Positions 31,406 through 40,300 of a stretch of DNA of 64,000 bases are shown here, piece by piece. Each line of letters opens with the position of its first letter. The stretch's first letter is position 1. The position numbers and the translations under genes were made by a program. The stretch comes from a virus. The notes under the pieces are model-generated. The model ran no database searches. It was not told where the DNA came from and saw nothing but the letters and a program-made list of their open reading frames with translations. The stretch is from IMG/VR virus record IMGVR_UViG_3300025096_002738, positions 1 to 64,000 of that record; one strand, written 5' to 3'.

Positions 31406-31906
31406 ATGAAGACGCTTAAGTTGGATAGTTCTTACAAACCAATACAAATTATAAGTGTTGAAGAGGCGTTCTGCATGATCTGGTTGAATAGGGCCAATCT
31501 AGTAGAAGTATACGACGATGTTTTTTTAAGATCTGCGCATGAGTCTTTTTTAGCCCCTTGTGTTGTTTCAATTAATCGCTTTGTTAACAACTCGAAGTTT
31601 TCTCTTATATGTAATAGAAGAAATGTGATACATAGAGACAACTTTACATGTCAATATTGTGGTGTTGTCTTTCCTTTTAGCCAACTAACGCTGGATCACA
31701 TTATTCCGCGCAGCAGAGGCGGCCTGAAAACATGGGACAATATTGTTACTAGCTGCATGCGCTGTAACCAGAGAAAGGCCAACAAGCTTCCGCATGAAGC
31801 CAATATGAAACTCTTGGGGGTACCAAAGGTACCGCCCTATCAAATATTTCACACTTTTGAAAAAGATTCAATCGATGATAAGTGGCGCCCCTACTTAAAG
31901 ACATGA
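31406..31906 (+). CDS. HNH endonuclease
   Basis: 166 aa. N-terminal beta-rich part (LKLDSSYKPIQIISVEEAFCMIWLNRANLVEVYD), then HNH with zinc pairs: RDNFTCQYCG (CX2C), LTLDHIIPRSRGG..TWDNIVT and SCMRCNQRKAN (CX2C). This is the common stand-alone HNH_5-type protein of bacteria and phages. It could be a homing or packaging-related nuclease. ATGA overlap with the next gene. Confidence 0.9.
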   Translation: MKTLKLDSSYKPIQIISVEEAFCMIWLNRANLVEVYDDVFLRSAHESFLAPCVVSINRFVNNSKFSLICNRRNVIHRDNFTCQYCGVVFPFSQLTLDHIIPRSRGGLKTWDNIVTSCMRCNQRKANKLPHEANMKLLGVPKVPPYQIFHTFEKDSIDDKWRPYLKT

Positions 31907-32094
31907 GCGCCAACCCAAAAAAATACCATATTGATGAGTGGGTGTTTTATTGGCCAACAGAAATCCATGATAAAAAACGCGCATTAATTTTATGGTGTTA
32001 CAACGATAACAGAACAATATGGGACTATGAGATAATTCTCGATGAAACTGGAGAAAAAAGAAAAGTACTAGAGAGTTCTCTTTTTACAGAATAG
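31903..32094 (+). CDS. Small SH3-like protein
   Basis: 63 aa from ATG 31903, overlapping the HNH stop by 4 nt. YHIDEWVFYWPTEIHDKKRALILWCYNDNRTIWDYEIILDETGEKRKVLESSLF fits a distant member of the small GDLV-like family, with the first Gly-Asp replaced by Asp-Glu. Function unknown. Confidence 0.55.
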   Translation: MSANPKKYHIDEWVFYWPTEIHDKKRALILWCYNDNRTIWDYEIILDETGEKRKVLESSLFTE

Positions 32095-32114
32095 CCTCCT
32101 ACCTACTAATAGGG

Positions 32115-33074
32115 ATGCATCGGGTTTTTGCGATTTTAGTTTCTTTAGTCTGCGTACTTACAGCAGGCTGTACACCTGACTACGGCATTGTTGCACCCGA
32201 TCCAGTATATATTGAAGTTCCAGTATATATTGAAGAAGAAGTCCCCGAAGACCCAGGCTTAGTGTGGGTTGATGCAGTCACACAGGTGGCTAGTACAAAT
32301 GGTACTGACATCTTGTGGATTATAGACACGTCATGTTCGATGGACGATGACGCCAGCAGAGTGTTGTCGGGAATCGAAGCAATGATTGATTCCCTTCCGA
32401 CTTCTGGTTGGCGTCTTAACATGTTGAGCGCCGACCCTCGCGACTATACAGATGAACAGTTTCCTCTGGTACCTGGAGACACAATTGTTGAAGCAGAGAG
32501 AATGTATGGTCAGATGTCTCGTGGAAGCCTTGAAAATGGGTTTGAAGCTGCTCAAAAGTACATCGAAGAGAGTGCATACGCTCTCACATGGATGCGAAAG
32601 GACGCGTCCTTATTGATTGTCTTTGTGTCTGACGAAGAAGAGCAAAGCACCGCAGTATTTTATACAGTGTCGTCTTTTATTGATTGGCTTGATGACATTC
32701 GAACTGGGATATTTGTTTCAAGTATCGTGAACTTTGAACAGTCAGAGTCTTTATGCAATGCACACCCCAGCAGCGAAGGCATTCGTTTTGCAGAGGTTAC
32801 AAATCACTACGCGGGAGTAATGGTTGATATTTGCTCCGAGGATTGGTCTCCAGGCGTCCGTGATGCTGCGGCACAGCTAGAGCCCTACGAGAGCATAAAA
32901 CTCTCTCACGAGCCCGTAGAAGGCTCCGTGAGGGTATTTGTGGATGGCTCCATCTACAATGACTGGTACTACGATAACACCGACAACACTGTTTACTTTG
33001 TAGTCGTCCCTGAATCAGGGTCCTTAATGGAAGTCGGATATAGGTACCATCCTCTTGATACAGGAAATAGTTAA
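32115..33074 (+). CDS. VWA-domain lipoprotein
   Basis: 319 aa. Signal peptide and lipobox (FAILVSLVCVLTAGC, Cys19), a Pro/Glu linker with a repeated VYIE, then a von Willebrand A domain with MIDAS motif DTSCSM (about residues 72-77) and LLIVFVSDEEE. The C-terminal part (VEGSVRVFVDGSIYNDWYYDNTDNTVYF) is a separate beta domain. Probably displayed on the host envelope and binding a protein ligand. It is separated from the other lipoprotein by two small genes. Confidence 0.8.
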   Translation: MHRVFAILVSLVCVLTAGCTPDYGIVAPDPVYIEVPVYIEEEVPEDPGLVWVDAVTQVASTNGTDILWIIDTSCSMDDDASRVLSGIEAMIDSLPTSGWRLNMLSADPRDYTDEQFPLVPGDTIVEAERMYGQMSRGSLENGFEAAQKYIEESAYALTWMRKDASLLIVFVSDEEEQSTAVFYTVSSFIDWLDDIRTGIFVSSIVNFEQSESLCNAHPSSEGIRFAEVTNHYAGVMVDICSEDWSPGVRDAAAQLEPYESIKLSHEPVEGSVRVFVDGSIYNDWYYDNTDNTVYFVVVPESGSLMEVGYRYHPLDTGNS

Positions 33075-33084
33075 TAAATAATAC

Positions 33085-33112
33085 TTGACAAATCTCTATT
33101 TGCGGTTATAAT
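33085..33112 (+). promoter_or_regulatory. Sigma70-like promoter
   Basis: TTGACA (33085-33090), 16-bp spacer, TATAAT (33107-33112). The TAAATAATACTT just before the -35 recurs before the 33665 promoter. Confidence 0.78.
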
Positions 33113-33170
33113 TAAGATTGTTAGGCAAGAAATATTTTGCTAATCATTTACACACTAATAAAAAGGTATT

Positions 33171-33653
33171 ATGATGCATAATGAAGAAGATGTGGGAGAA
33201 AACCCCACAGTAATGGTGTCTGGGGGCTTTGATCCCGTACACGCTGGCCATATCCGTTTAATCCGACATGCTGCTGAATTTGGTGACGTCATTGTGGTTG
33301 CCAATTCTGATGAGTGGCTTTTCCGCAAGAAAGGCTTTGTGTTCATGGAGTTTGAACGACGTATAGAGATCTTAAATGCGATTAAGGGAGTTATTTTAGT
33401 TGATTCTGTAGATGACTCCGACGAAACTGTTTGTGAGGCGATCCGTCGGCTTAAGCCAGATTATTTTGCAAATGGAGGAGATCGGGGCAGAGCCAACACT
33501 CCCGAACAAAACGTTTGTGAAGAATTGGGTATTGAGATGCTGTGGAGCATCGGAGGAGATGAAAAGCTCCAAAGTTCTTCGGTTCTAACAAAAAAGGGCC
33601 GAGATTACGAGCCTCCTCCTAGGCGAATTCAAACGCCAGTTTCAGAAAGATAG
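33171..33653 (+). CDS. Cytidylyltransferase (HldE/RfaE C-domain-like)
   Basis: 160 aa. VSGGFDPVHAGHIRLIRHAAEFGDVIVVANSDEWLFRKKG holds the HxGH nucleotide-binding motif; NGGDRGRANTPEQ follows. This is the fold of glycerol-3-phosphate and ADP-heptose synthase nucleotidyltransferases. In a phage it may feed the surface-sugar genes at 37.8-55.5 kb, but it lies 4 kb upstream under its own promoter. Confidence 0.82.
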   Translation: MMHNEEDVGENPTVMVSGGFDPVHAGHIRLIRHAAEFGDVIVVANSDEWLFRKKGFVFMEFERRIEILNAIKGVILVDSVDDSDETVCEAIRRLKPDYFANGGDRGRANTPEQNVCEELGIEMLWSIGGDEKLQSSSVLTKKGRDYEPPPRRIQTPVSER

Positions 33654-33664
33654 TAAATAATACT

Positions 33665-33692
33665 TTTACAGATGGGAAATCTGTGTTATTAT
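33665..33692 (+). promoter_or_regulatory. Probable promoter overlapping a small hairpin
   Basis: TTTACA (33665-33670), 16-bp spacer, TATTAT (33687-33692). ACAGAT/ATCTGT (33668-33684) forms a hairpin over the -35 and spacer. It shares TAAATAATACTT with the 33085 promoter. Confidence 0.5.
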
Positions 33693-33749
33693 ATACATGA
33701 ATCAAAGATAGAACTTATGTGGTTTACATTTTTAAAAAAGGAGAAAAAA

Positions 33750-33947
33750 ATGAGCACTACAACAGCGAATAAGGGTGTCAAGAAGCTTGAGGCAGCCGTT
33801 GCCTCCCAGAGCGAGCAGCTATCTTCTGTTCTTAATCGGATGAACAGAATGGCTGATGAGATTCACGTTCTTAAGGGTGAACTTAATCGATTTAAGAGCG
33901 ACGTCGCAAGCGATGTCAAGTATCTCACCGACCGCGTCGATTCTTAA
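33750..33947 (+). CDS. Small coiled-coil protein
   Basis: 65 aa from ATG 33750, preceded by AAAAAAGGAGAAAAAA. Heptad-like helix (LEAAVASQSEQLSSVLNRMNRMADEIHVLKGELNRF). Probably an oligomer. Function unknown. Confidence 0.7.
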   Translation: MSTTTANKGVKKLEAAVASQSEQLSSVLNRMNRMADEIHVLKGELNRFKSDVASDVKYLTDRVDS

Positions 33948-33956
33948 GAGAAAATA

Positions 33957-34436
33957 ATGAACATATATGAAAGATTAGCAACTCTTAACTTGCCTGAAGA
34001 TACCGATGTCACTCTGACCTATAGTCAGGGAACAGGTGTGTTTGTTCACAACGAAACTGCCGTTGATACAGCAATTGCTGATACAGATGTTATTAGTGAG
34101 TTTGCTGATCTAGTCGCAACTCCAGGGCTTCAGACGTCCGTTCCGTATGTCGGCAACGTGCTGGAGACCATGAGAGAAAGCGGCTTTCTAGATGATTATG
34201 AGCGCGGCAGTTTTGCATTTGAAGACTTTATTCGTGAAGTTCTCCATGGCAATTTCTATGATCAAGAGTTCATTGGGAACTCGATAAAGCGTTACGATTA
34301 TAAACGAGGCTTCTGTACTCTAGAGACAACAGTTACAGTCCCTCTGGCTAATTTTCTAGATCTCCAGCCCTTGGTGTATGGATGGGTTGTATCAGTAGCT
34401 ACCCCTGCTGGTACCCTCACCGTCACCGACGACTAA
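33957..34436 (+). CDS. Hypothetical alpha/beta protein
   Basis: 159 aa. Conserved-looking blocks MNIYERLATLNLPEDTDVTLTYSQGTGVFVHN, MRESGFLDDYERGSFAFEDFI and YDYKRGFCTLETTVTVPLANFL. It is of a type I have seen in aquatic phages, without known function. The coding end leads into a run of RNA hairpins. Confidence 0.65.
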   Translation: MNIYERLATLNLPEDTDVTLTYSQGTGVFVHNETAVDTAIADTDVISEFADLVATPGLQTSVPYVGNVLETMRESGFLDDYERGSFAFEDFIREVLHGNFYDQEFIGNSIKRYDYKRGFCTLETTVTVPLANFLDLQPLVYGWVVSVATPAGTLTVTDD

Positions 34437-34447
34437 AGACAGAATTC

Positions 34448-34550
34448 CCACCGCTGCATCGTCGGCTCATATATAACGATGCGTGGCTGCCAGACGTTAC
34501 GTTGGCAGGGGTTTACCGGTCATCCTTGGACGCAAAAAACCGGTTTTTTA
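34448..34550 (+). terminator. Three consecutive hairpins ending in a T-tract
   Basis: Hairpin 1: CCAC + GCATCGT (34448-34462, 4-nt bulge) with ACGATGC + GTGG (34476-34486). Hairpin 2: CTGCCA (34487-34492) with TGGCAG (34503-34508). Hairpin 3: ACCGG (34515-34519) with CCGGT (34540-34544), followed by T34544-34549. The last is a usable terminator; the first two could be a structured RNA or RNA stabiliser. Confidence 0.6.
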
Positions 34551-34621
34551 TTCTTGGTTATGTTTAGTCTATAAAGTCACTAATAACGCGAGACAACTAT
34601 ATATGTTATATTTGGTGTTCA

Positions 34622-35968
34622 ATGGCTAAAAAGAATTTTGTTGTAGATACGAGCGTTTATTTGACAGACGCGGACTCGATATTTAAGTTTGATAATCATG
34701 ATGTGTTTATCCCTCTTAAGGTTTTAGAGGAAATAGACAAACACAAGAAACGCCAAGATATGGTAGGTATCAACGCTCGTAAGATTATTCGAACTCTAGA
34801 CGAGCTTCGTTCGCGCGGTAGTCTTCAGAAGGGTGTACGTCTAGGCAAGGGAAAGGGCATTATCAAAGTAATGTCTTACAACTGCCTTAAAGATACAATA
34901 TTCCCGCCTGACTTAGATCTAAGAGTACCTGACCATATTATTGTCGCTACTGCACTGGCAGTGAGAGAATCCCCCACGCGCAGAAAGACTATCGTAGTCT
35001 CTCGCGACATCAACATGCGAGTCATCTGCGACTCGATTGGTCTTGAGGCAGCAGACTATCAAAATGAAAAAGCGGTAACATCGTCTGACGATCTGTACCA
35101 AGGATTTACTACTCTTTCCATAGACGATCAGGCTATTGAACGGTTCTATGCCAATGAAAAGATACTTCTAGAAGAAGAAGATGTGAAAGAAACTCTTTAT
35201 CCAAATCAATATATTATGATGGTGTCTAATGCTAATCCTAAAAAGAGTGCCCTGGCTCGCTTTGATGGATACCACAATCCGCTATGTAAAGTTAATAACG
35301 ATAGAATCCCAGATTGGAAGATAAGCTCAAGGAACAAAGAACAGGCCTTTGCTATCGACTTGCTTTTAGACCCAAGCGTGAAAATCGTTTCTTTGGTGGG
35401 ACGCGCTGGTTCTGGAAAGACATTGATGGCCATTGCGGCCGGACTCCAGCAGACAATAGGTCTGCCGGCCCCGTCAAGAGACGAAAACCCATATTCACGC
35501 CTGATTGTTTCGCGCCCTGTGCAACCGATGGGTAAAGATATTGGATTCTTGCCTGGAACATTCGAAGAAAAGATGCTTCCATGGCTAATGCCCATTCAAG
35601 ATAATCTCCAGCATCTGCTTGGAAATAATAAAAGTACGTTGTCAATGTATATTGATAAAGGTAAGATTGAGATTGAGGCTCTGACTTATATTCGCGGCCG
35701 TTCTATTTCTAATGCGTATATCATCATTGACGAAGCTCAGAACCTAACCAAGCACGAGATCAAGACCATTATCACTCGCATAGGGGAAGGAACAAAGATT
35801 GTTCTGACCGGAGATGTTGAGCAGATTGATAACATCTATGTTAACGAAACCACTAACGGCTTAGCACACGCAGTCGAAAAATTCAAAGAATATAGGTTGG
35901 CAGGACATGTCACCTTCAAGAAGGGCGAGAGAAGCGACGTCGCTACTTTGGCTTCTAAAGTTCTTTAG
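34622..35968 (+). CDS. phoH: PIN domain plus PhoH-like ATPase
   Basis: 448 aa. PIN nuclease domain at the N-terminus (FVVDTSVYLTD with Asp, then later VVSRDINMR). A PhoH ATPase follows from about residue 230, with Walker A GRAGSGKT (about 261-268), ARG-type motif SRPVQPMGKDIGFLPG and Walker B AYIIIDEAQNL. PIN-PhoH proteins are RNA helicase/nuclease fusions and PhoH is common in aquatic phages. Target RNA unknown. Confidence 0.93.
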   Translation: MAKKNFVVDTSVYLTDADSIFKFDNHDVFIPLKVLEEIDKHKKRQDMVGINARKIIRTLDELRSRGSLQKGVRLGKGKGIIKVMSYNCLKDTIFPPDLDLRVPDHIIVATALAVRESPTRRKTIVVSRDINMRVICDSIGLEAADYQNEKAVTSSDDLYQGFTTLSIDDQAIERFYANEKILLEEEDVKETLYPNQYIMMVSNANPKKSALARFDGYHNPLCKVNNDRIPDWKISSRNKEQAFAIDLLLDPSVKIVSLVGRAGSGKTLMAIAAGLQQTIGLPAPSRDENPYSRLIVSRPVQPMGKDIGFLPGTFEEKMLPWLMPIQDNLQHLLGNNKSTLSMYIDKGKIEIEALTYIRGRSISNAYIIIDEAQNLTKHEIKTIITRIGEGTKIVLTGDVEQIDNIYVNETTNGLAHAVEKFKEYRLAGHVTFKKGERSDVATLASKVL

Positions 35969-36013
35969 TAAACAAAAGCTTATTTTTAGGTTATTATTGT
36001 TAAAGGAGTAAAT

Positions 36014-36277
36014 ATGAGTGAAGAAAAAACTATTACCGAAGAAGAAATACATACAAATAGTGTGCTAGCCATGCACGTAACTCCTGATTCTCCATTGAAG
36101 GAGTATTTAGTAGAGTACGTGGGCAAGAAGTTTGATCAGGAAGAAGTGACCGTTAATATGGTAGCTGAAGTCATGGCATCCGATTTCCCTGAGTTCGTAT
36201 TTTCTTTCGCAGAAGAAAACTATCTGCGTGGATATCAGCAGGGCCTCGATGATGCTATTAAACTACATACGTCATAA
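36014..36277 (+). CDS. Small acidic helical protein
   Basis: 87 aa, ribosome site AAAGGAG. EEEIHTNSVLAMHVTPDSPLKEYLVEYVGKKFDQEEVTVNMVAEVMASDFPEFVFSFAEENYLRGYQQGLDDA. Acidic and helical; no domain recognised. Function unknown. Confidence 0.68.
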   Translation: MSEEKTITEEEIHTNSVLAMHVTPDSPLKEYLVEYVGKKFDQEEVTVNMVAEVMASDFPEFVFSFAEENYLRGYQQGLDDAIKLHTS

Positions 36278-36299
36278 AAATTTAGTTGTTGAGAATAAC

Positions 36300-36950
36300 A
36301 TGGACTTTTACACATCAAATGGTATTCATGTTTATTTCAAGGATCCGGTTAAAAACAACGACGTCGATATAGAAGAATGTATCGCTAAGGCAGAAAGTGT
36401 GTTAGCTAATCATCTTTTAGATGAAGTAGAAATGGTTATTATTGGGCACTTCGAAGAGTTTGACGACCGAAGTCTGACCGCTTTTTACGACGGCGGGACA
36501 CTATACCTGACCCCCGAGCATGAATCCCAAGAAGACGCATTTAATGACATTGTTCACGAAGTCGCGCATTCATTAGAAGAACCCTATGGTGCCTTGATCT
36601 ACCAGGACTCCAAAATAGAAAAAGAATTTTTAGATAAGAGAGTCAATCTGCACAAGATATTGTGGGAACTTGGCTTTAAGACCCCAGAGGCAGTTTTCCT
36701 AGAGACCGAATACAATGAAGAATTCGATATGTTCCTTTATGAAGATGTGGGATATGACAGGCTGTCGATAGTTACACAAGGCATCTTCATTTCGCCTTAC
36801 GCGGCAACATCTCTGAGAGAGTATTTTGCCACTGGGTTCTCTGAATATTATGTGGATCCCAGCCATGGCTATTTAAAAACCACATGTCCTCAACTATACA
36901 AGAAGATTTTGCTGCTTCAAGATAAAGAAGCACTTGACAAAACTTACTAA
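36300..36950 (+). CDS. Zincin-like metallopeptidase
   Basis: 216 aa from ATG 36300. HEVAH at residues 86-90, then LREYFATGFSEYYVDPSHGYLK, in which the Glu is the likely third ligand (the layout of anthrax lethal factor-type and related zincins). N-terminal ferredoxin-like part (IHVYFKDPVKNNDVDIEECIAKAESVL). It may act on virion or host proteins; unknown. Confidence 0.7.
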   Translation: MDFYTSNGIHVYFKDPVKNNDVDIEECIAKAESVLANHLLDEVEMVIIGHFEEFDDRSLTAFYDGGTLYLTPEHESQEDAFNDIVHEVAHSLEEPYGALIYQDSKIEKEFLDKRVNLHKILWELGFKTPEAVFLETEYNEEFDMFLYEDVGYDRLSIVTQGIFISPYAATSLREYFATGFSEYYVDPSHGYLKTTCPQLYKKILLLQDKEALDKTY

Positions 36951-36962
36951 GTCGAGTATAAT
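36934..36962 (+). promoter_or_regulatory. Consensus sigma70-like promoter
   Basis: Perfect TTGACA (36934-36939) and TATAAT (36957-36962) with a 17-bp spacer. It drives the RecB-like nuclease and possibly the long glycan locus behind it. Confidence 0.85.
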
Positions 36963-36982
36963 GAAAGAAAAGGGAGGGCTTT

Positions 36983-37753
36983 ATGCCTCATATTTCTTAT
37001 TCTGAAATGAAAGACTGGGCGTTCTGCGCCTTTTACCACAAGCTTACTCGCGTTGACAAGATTGATGGCTTCAAGGGAAACGCTTTTACTGCATTTGGAA
37101 CTGCTTTGCACTCTGTGTGCGAGAGGAAGCTTCTTAAGGCTCCTGTCGACGAGCAGTACTTTATCCAAGAGTTTGAGAAGTGTATTGAAAAGTTGCCTGA
37201 TGACGTTGAGGTTGACGAGAGCCTTGTTGCTGCCATGAGGGAGCAGGGCCAACTGATTATGCCAGAGATCCAAGATGCTTTGGATAACTACTTCGAAGAG
37301 TACGAAGTGCTTGCAGTAGAAATGCCCTTGATGGAGACTATTGAAGAAGAAAAAGAGTATAAATTTAAGGGATTTATTGATGCGATTGTTGCAACCCCTG
37401 ATGGAAAAGTCCATATTTTTGACTGGAAAACTTGTGGGTGGGGATGGGATTCTCGCAAGAGAAGCGACAAGTTGGTCAATTATCAGCTAACTCTATATAA
37501 GCACTTTTTCGCTCAGAAAGCAGATGTCGATGTTAACGATATCGAAACACACTTTGCACTACTTAAGAGAACGGCAAAGAAAAACCGTGTAGAGTTTTTT
37601 CGAGTAACGAGTGGCCCGAAAAAAACACAAAATGCTTTAAAATTAATGAATACTGCTCTATACAATATTCAAAATAAGCGTTATATTAAGAATAGACTAT
37701 CTTGCACCAACGGATATGGGTGCAAATTTTACAAGACAGAACACTGTCCTTGA
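36983..37753 (+). CDS. PD-(D/E)XK nuclease, RecB/Cas4-like
   Basis: 256 aa. SYSEMKDWAFCAFYHKL at the start, FGTALHSVCER, then KGFIDAIVATPDGKVHIFDWKT with the acidic residues and Lys of the PD-(D/E)XK centre. NYQLTLYKHFF is motif IV-like. C-terminal Cys residues (CTNGYGCKFYKTEHC) plus an N-terminal Cys could hold an iron-sulfur cluster as in AddB/Cas4. Likely a recombination exonuclease. Confidence 0.85.
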   Translation: MPHISYSEMKDWAFCAFYHKLTRVDKIDGFKGNAFTAFGTALHSVCERKLLKAPVDEQYFIQEFEKCIEKLPDDVEVDESLVAAMREQGQLIMPEIQDALDNYFEEYEVLAVEMPLMETIEEEKEYKFKGFIDAIVATPDGKVHIFDWKTCGWGWDSRKRSDKLVNYQLTLYKHFFAQKADVDVNDIETHFALLKRTAKKNRVEFFRVTSGPKKTQNALKLMNTALYNIQNKRYIKNRLSCTNGYGCKFYKTEHCP

Positions 37754-37760
37754 GGAATAA

Positions 37761-39047
37761 ATGAAAAAGAAGAAGATATTGGTCTTATCTGACCATCCGC
37801 TTTCACCTTCCGGTGTTGGCACTCAAACGCGCTATATGATTGAGGCACTTCTTAAGACCGGTCGGTATTCGATTGTGTGTCTTGGAGGCGCCGTTAAGCA
37901 TAAGGACTATCAGCCACAGAAGGTAGAACCTTGGGGAACTGATTGGATGATCTATCCAATCGACGGGTACGGCAGCCAAGAGATCATTCGTTCGGTTCTC
38001 CAGAAGGAGAAGCCAGATGCGTTGTGGTTCATGACCGATCCTCGTTTTTATGGTTGGCTTTGGGAGATTGAAGACGAAGTCCGAGCTAACGTGCCGATGA
38101 TTTATTATCACGTTTGGGATAACTTCCCGGCGCCCCATTTCAACGGGCCGTTCTACCGCTCTACTGATGAGATAGCTTGCATTTCAAAGGTGACGCACGA
38201 GATTGTTAAGCAGGTCGCCCCAGAGGTGAATAGCAGGTATCTGCCGCATGCTGTTAATAGCACAGTGTTTAAGAAGTACACGGAAGATGTAGACAAGCAG
38301 AAGATGAAGAATATTCGCGCAAAGCTAACAGAGAGCAATAGCCCAGCCGTCCAGAACCCAGATAAGAAGATCTTTTTCTGGAATAACCGAAACGCCCGCC
38401 GAAAGCAGTCAGGCACTCTCATTTGGTGGTTTAAGGAATGGCTAGACAAGGTAGGTCACGACAAGGCGATGCTTTTGATGCACACAGATGCTCAAGATCC
38501 GCACGGACAAGATTTGCCGCACATCATCAAGCACCTGGGAATTTCAGACGGACAGGTGATGTTGTCGACTAATAAGGTACCGCCAGAAGATCTGGCGAAT
38601 ATGTACAATGTAGCTGATTTCACCCTTAATATTTCTGATGCTGAGGGATTTGGTCTTGCAACTCTAGAATCTCTCTCTTGCGGCACTCCTATCATTGTCA
38701 ATATGACTGGAGGCCTCCAGGAGCAGGTGACTGACGGTAACAAATGGTTTGGCTACGGCATTCAGCCGGCCTCTAAGGCAATAATCGGCTCTTTGCAGGT
38801 TCCTTATATTTATGAAGATAGAATTTCACAGGAAGACTTTGAGAAGTATCTAACAAAGGCACTCAAGATGTCTAAAAAGATGTACGAAAAGATGGCAGCC
38901 GACGGCCAAGCCCATGTGGCGGCCAACTACAATTTTGAAGTTTATGAAGAGTCATGGGTAGAAACTATGGATGATTTTATTGAGCGTAATGGCTCATGGG
39001 AAAGCAGAAAGGGGTACAAGCCCTGGTACTTATTGGAGGTAGCGTGA
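37761..39047 (+). CDS. Glycosyltransferase, GT4-like
   Basis: 428 aa. ILVLSDHPLSPSGVGTQTRYMIEAL (acceptor-side Rossmann), a donor domain from about residue 205 (KKIFFWNNRNARRKQSG) and the donor motif ISDAEGFGLATLESLSCGTPIIV. A retaining GT-B enzyme that transfers a sugar from a nucleotide donor; donor unknown. First gene of the glycan locus; the stop overlaps the next start (GTGA). Confidence 0.9.
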   Translation: MKKKKILVLSDHPLSPSGVGTQTRYMIEALLKTGRYSIVCLGGAVKHKDYQPQKVEPWGTDWMIYPIDGYGSQEIIRSVLQKEKPDALWFMTDPRFYGWLWEIEDEVRANVPMIYYHVWDNFPAPHFNGPFYRSTDEIACISKVTHEIVKQVAPEVNSRYLPHAVNSTVFKKYTEDVDKQKMKNIRAKLTESNSPAVQNPDKKIFFWNNRNARRKQSGTLIWWFKEWLDKVGHDKAMLLMHTDAQDPHGQDLPHIIKHLGISDGQVMLSTNKVPPEDLANMYNVADFTLNISDAEGFGLATLESLSCGTPIIVNMTGGLQEQVTDGNKWFGYGIQPASKAIIGSLQVPYIYEDRISQEDFEKYLTKALKMSKKMYEKMAADGQAHVAANYNFEVYEESWVETMDDFIERNGSWESRKGYKPWYLLEVA

Positions 39048-40300
39048 AAAAGAAGAAAGTACTGTTGAGAGGTCCCCTCTTAACTCGCTCAGGATATGGC
39101 GAACAGGCTCGATTTGCATTGAGGTCTCTGCGATCTCAGCCCGAAGCCTGCGAGGTGTTTATTCAGCCCACAGGTTGGGGAAAGACATCTTGGGTTAATA
39201 TCCAGGACGAAGAGCGGCTCTGGATTGACCAGACGATCGAAAAGACGATTGCCTATATTCAGCAGGGAGGACAATTTGATATATCAGTTCAGGTAACTAT
39301 CCCGAATGAATTTGAGAAAGTTGCCCCGATAAATATCGGCTATACAGCCGGCATTGAGACCACTAGAGTCGCTCATGAGTGGCTTCTAAAGGCAAACGAG
39401 ACAGTTGACAAGATCATTGTTGTTTCAAATCACTCAAAGAATGTTTTGGAAAATACTGAATATGTTGGCCGCGACGAAAGAACAAATCAAGAAGTTAGAC
39501 TGACCTTGGCAAAGCCAACATACGCTGTAAACTATCCCGTAAAGAAGTACGAGAACCTACCAGAACTTGAGCTTGAACTAAAGCACGACACAAACTTCCT
39601 AGCAGTCGCACAGTTTGGTCCAAGAAAGAATGTTCCCAACACTGTTAAGTGGTTCATGGAAGAGTTCAAGGATGACGATGTAGGGCTTGTATTGAAGACA
39701 AACATAGCCAAGAACTGCTTGATGGATCGAGAAAAGATTCACAATGATTTGAAGCAGTTTCTATCATCTTACAAGGATCACAAGTGTAAGGTTTACGTTA
39801 TCCATGGAAACATGACCGATGAAGAGCTTCATGCGCTGTACGTCCACCCCAAGATTAAGGCATTTTTGACTCTTGCTCACGGTGAGGGTTTTGGTCTTCC
39901 GATTTTCGAGGCAGCCTATAGTGGGCTTCCTGTCGTCTCTCCTGGCTGGTCTGGCCAGATGGACTTTTTGTGTGACACCGAGGGTAAAGAGCATTTCTAC
40001 AATGTACCATTCGATCTCCAGCGGGTACAGCCTGAAGTCGTCTGGCCCGGCGTTATTGTTGCTGACTCCATGTGGGCATATGCCCGCGAAGAGGGTACTA
40101 AGAGCAAGATGCGACAGTGCTACGATGATATTGTAGAAAATAGTGGATATGTCGCCGCCAGTTGCGAGTACGCTACCGAACTAATGGAACGCTTTGAAGA
40201 GAGTAAGATGTATGAACAGTTTGTTTCTTTGGTACTCCCTTTGGACGAGATGAAGGAAGAAGCCCAAAAGATAGATGATCTCTTGAGTGACCTACTATGA
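39044..40300 (+). CDS. Glycosyltransferase, GT4-like
   Basis: 418 aa from GTG 39044. LLRGPLLTRSGYGEQARFALRSL at the N-terminus and LAHGEGFGLPIFEAAYSGLPVVSPGWSG near residue 295 mark a GT-B enzyme like its neighbour. Its C-terminus overlaps the next gene by ATGA. Donor and acceptor unknown. Confidence 0.88.
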   Translation: MKKKKVLLRGPLLTRSGYGEQARFALRSLRSQPEACEVFIQPTGWGKTSWVNIQDEERLWIDQTIEKTIAYIQQGGQFDISVQVTIPNEFEKVAPINIGYTAGIETTRVAHEWLLKANETVDKIIVVSNHSKNVLENTEYVGRDERTNQEVRLTLAKPTYAVNYPVKKYENLPELELELKHDTNFLAVAQFGPRKNVPNTVKWFMEEFKDDDVGLVLKTNIAKNCLMDREKIHNDLKQFLSSYKDHKCKVYVIHGNMTDEELHALYVHPKIKAFLTLAHGEGFGLPIFEAAYSGLPVVSPGWSGQMDFLCDTEGKEHFYNVPFDLQRVQPEVVWPGVIVADSMWAYAREEGTKSKMRQCYDDIVENSGYVAASCEYATELMERFEESKMYEQFVSLVLPLDEMKEEAQKIDDLLSDLL

